This document shows positions 13,471-15,256 of a DNA stretch of 15,256 nt, piece after piece. Every line of letters starts with the position of its first letter. Positions within the stretch are counted from its first letter, which is position 1. The stretch comes from UMGS172 sp045649545 (GTDB lineage: Bacteria; Bacillota; Clostridia; Oscillospirales; Acutalibacteraceae), in the NCBI GenBank assembly GCA_045649545.1, contig JAZRQE010000064.1:1-15256 (forward strand), read 5' to 3'. A program made the translations under genes and the position numbers. Under the pieces are notes generated by a model. It had not been told where the DNA came from. It did no database searches and worked only from the letters and a program-made list of their open reading frames with translations.

Positions 13471-15256
13471 TTATTGTGCTTCGAAAACTGAGGTATTACC
13501 AAGTGCCTGATAATACGAAGCTTGACCAAGTGAGTAGTAAGTATAAACGCCATCACTATCAACTGTGTACAATACAACAGAGAAACGTCTGTTGTAAGCG
13601 GTCTCATTATCTTTAGAAAGACCAGTAATTACCAACTGATAATCGGTGAAGTCATCGTCACTTGCGTAAACATAGTCAAATTCATCAGCATCAGACTTTA
13701 CAACACCCTTACGAGCAATTTCGTTAACTTCATTTTCAACGTTATACCAATTTTCTGTAATAGAAGCATAAGAAGAAGGTGCTGCAACGAAACCGATTTC
13801 AGCAGCAGCGGCTGCTACTTCAGTAGGCAAGGAAGCCTTGAAGCGTAAGCCGGCAGAAACATATTCAGCACCGGTATTGTCAAGTTCACGATAGGAAATA
13901 CCGGTTTCCAAGGTATCGAGTTCCGGTACGGCACCTTTAACATCATGAGAAGAAACAATTGTGAAGTTGTCGTACTGACTATACTGCTGACCGAAATAGA
14001 GAGCTTTCGGATCACTGAATAATCCTGAACCATCAGCACGTTCTTCCAAGATAGTGGTTACAAACTTATCAGTAAGGTCCATAGCGATACCAAAGTGCTG
14101 CCAATCATTGGTAAGGAGAAATTCTGTTATATCGGTTTTTTTCTCGCCGTTAACATAGAATTGGAAAGCATAGGCAATATCGGTAAAACCACCGCCGAGA
14201 GCTCCATTATTGTTAATAAAGTATCTGGGTTGGAATCCACTTCCATCGGCATCACCAGCGATTTTAGCAAAACCAAGGAAAATGTTTTTGTTAGTATTGC
14301 CTTCGGTTGCTCTTGCATCAAAGGAAATATAATATTTTTTGCCCTCTTCAAAAACATTAGAACCAATGAAAGTGCCTCGTTTTCCTGTAGTGAAGCTAAG
14401 TACATTTCCATGATCATCGTCTGAAGATGTAACTGTTGCATCACCGCCATTTACAACGAACGATGTTGCACCCTCCATATCATGTGAAACATAATCGGTT
14501 GTTATGGTAATAGTCTGGGAATTTTCGGAGTCAACTCCCTTAACCTGATAATCGTCAACATGTAAAACCTTACCGTTACCTCCTAAACCGAAATAAGCAC
14601 CAGTGGTGCAATCGGTTTTAACAGTAAAGGTAGCCTTTACCTCCTGCCATTTACCGGTACTGGGGTCATTTTTAAGCGCAAGACCACTAACTACAATATC
14701 CTGTGCCCAAGAACCTTCTGCTCCACCAAGCTCATCATTAGCATGAGCAGCACCTGCAGGGCTCTGCATTAATCTCAAGATAGGCGAAGTGCCAACAGTA
14801 ACACTCTGACCATCGGCATATCTATACTTAAAGGATACCTCGTAAGACTTGCCTGCCTCGAACTTAAACATGTTTATGTGTTTAGATGTATCACCTGCGC
14901 CGCCTAAGAAGCTATATACATTGGTATATTCAGTGCTAGCGAAATATGCCGAAGAACAGTCAGCAGCAAGAATACCATAATTGTTGCCATTTTCTTCAGT
15001 ACCAATAGAAACACTGCCATAACGGTGTACACCAAAACCGCCAATGTCAAATGTCAATTTATTCTGAACTGTAGAATCTAACTCAGCACGGAGTGCGGTA
15101 AGGTCATAAACCTTAAAGTTGTCGATAGCAATACTACCGCCAATGTCGGGACAAATACCAAACTTACCGGCAGTTTCAACAGTGAAGATAGTAGTAGCTT
15201 TCTGCCAATTTGAACCTTCTTCTGTAGCTGACAAAGTAAAGCCCTTATCGGAAACA
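13471..15256 (-). CDS. Large modular surface protein with carbohydrate-binding-like domains (N-terminus outside window)
   Basis: The frame is open to the right edge; 594 C-terminal residues are visible. A TTG at 15234 is not a credible start because coding continues upstream. At least two jelly-roll, CBM_4_9-like modules are seen by recurring patterns: NWQKATTIFTVETAG...IDNFKVYD, then FEAGKSYEVSFKYRY...KWQEVKATFTVKTD...VDDYQVKG, then a divergent third module with EEGKKYYISFDARA...NDWQHFGIAMDLTD...YDNFTIVS. After about residue 440 comes a different domain (SAGLRFKASLPTEV...LVITGLSKDN...YYSLGQASYY) of a type found at the ends of clostridial surface proteins. It has no LPxTG, no membrane anchor and no dockerin at the C-terminus. 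It probably binds host or plant glycans outside the cell. Any catalytic part lies beyond the window. Confidence 0.82.
   Translation of the reverse strand, partial: VSDKGFTLSATEEGSNWQKATTIFTVETAGKFGICPDIGGSIAIDNFKVYDLTALRAELDSTVQNKLTFDIGGFGVHRYGSVSIGTEENGNNYGILAADCSSAYFASTEYTNVYSFLGGAGDTSKHINMFKFEAGKSYEVSFKYRYADGQSVTVGTSPILRLMQSPAGAAHANDELGGAEGSWAQDIVVSGLALKNDPSTGKWQEVKATFTVKTDCTTGAYFGLGGNGKVLHVDDYQVKGVDSENSQTITITTDYVSHDMEGATSFVVNGGDATVTSSDDDHGNVLSFTTGKRGTFIGSNVFEEGKKYYISFDARATEGNTNKNIFLGFAKIAGDADGSGFQPRYFINNNGALGGGFTDIAYAFQFYVNGEKKTDITEFLLTNDWQHFGIAMDLTDKFVTTILEERADGSGLFSDPKALYFGQQYSQYDNFTIVSSHDVKGAVPELDTLETGISYRELDNTGAEYVSAGLRFKASLPTEVAAAAAEIGFVAAPSSYASITENWYNVENEVNEIARKGVVKSDADEFDYVYASDDDFTDYQLVITGLSKDNETAYNRRFSVVLYTVDSDGVYTYYSLGQASYYQALGNTSVFEAQ

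Noticed and set aside
14095..14424. 109-codon plus-strand and 107-codon alternate-frame minus ORFs inside the surface protein
   Set aside because: Both are shadows of the large surface protein frame, with no ribosome site or domain.
1..15256. CRISPR array, tRNA, rRNA, riboswitch or intact transposase
   Set aside because: I found no regular spacer-repeat pattern, no cloverleaf or rRNA motifs, no recognisable riboswitch core in the leaders, and no transposase or integrase motifs.

Overview
The window is about 15 kb of AT-rich DNA. It looks like the chromosome of a low-GC Gram-positive gut Clostridium, most likely an uncultured member of Oscillospiraceae/Ruminococcaceae. The support is strong AGGAGG-type ribosome sites, near-consensus sigma-A promoters, a Gram-positive YhaM-type nuclease, a clostridial-type MurD, YnbB, and a large modular surface protein. 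That assignment is from gene content and style only; there is no rRNA or marker search behind it. No rRNA, tRNA, CRISPR array or intact mobile element was seen.

Layout, left to right. (1) 2-514 is the 3' part of a PHP-family histidinol-phosphatase gene, closed by a strong, probably two-way terminator. (2) 662-1417 (minus) is an SGNH/GDSL hydrolase with its own promoter. (3) 1520-2332 (minus) is an AraC-family regulator. It is divergent from a three-gene plus-strand operon (2590-5819): a sugar-phosphate isomerase/epimerase-like TIM barrel and two different Gfo/Idh/MocA dehydrogenases, ended by a terminator. The divergent gap carries a 13-bp-arm inverted repeat that places matching -35/-10 boxes on both strands, plus a second perfect inverted repeat. 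The regulator probably controls the operon, which probably oxidises and rearranges a sugar, polyol or glycoside. (4) 5938-6900 is a YhaM-like OB-fold/HD 3'-5' exonuclease with an excellent promoter. (5) 7042-7491 (minus) is a small lipoprotein gene with its own consensus promoter; a possible solo IS3-type end lies just downstream.

(6) 7578-12992 (minus) is a tightly packed five-gene operon read from murD: murD, two M42 metallopeptidases, a GNAT acetyltransferase and a YnbB-like PLP enzyme. Gaps are 11-12 bp or the genes overlap, and a TTGATA-N17-TATAAT promoter lies upstream. (7) 12993-13295 is non-coding: the murD promoter, a degenerate intergenic repeat, and a near-perfect terminator for the convergent-side minus-strand unit. 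(8) At the right edge, a large minus-strand surface protein (13471 to the window end, N-terminus missing) with carbohydrate-binding-like modules is followed after 16 bp by a 52-residue acidic peptide gene (13296-13454). That peptide gene has a strong ribosome site and a double-glycine-like motif.

The best candidates for something undescribed are the 52-residue peptide paired with the surface protein, the mirror-symmetric divergent promoter with its AraC regulator and oxidoreductase trio, and the murD/M42/M42/GNAT/YnbB operon.
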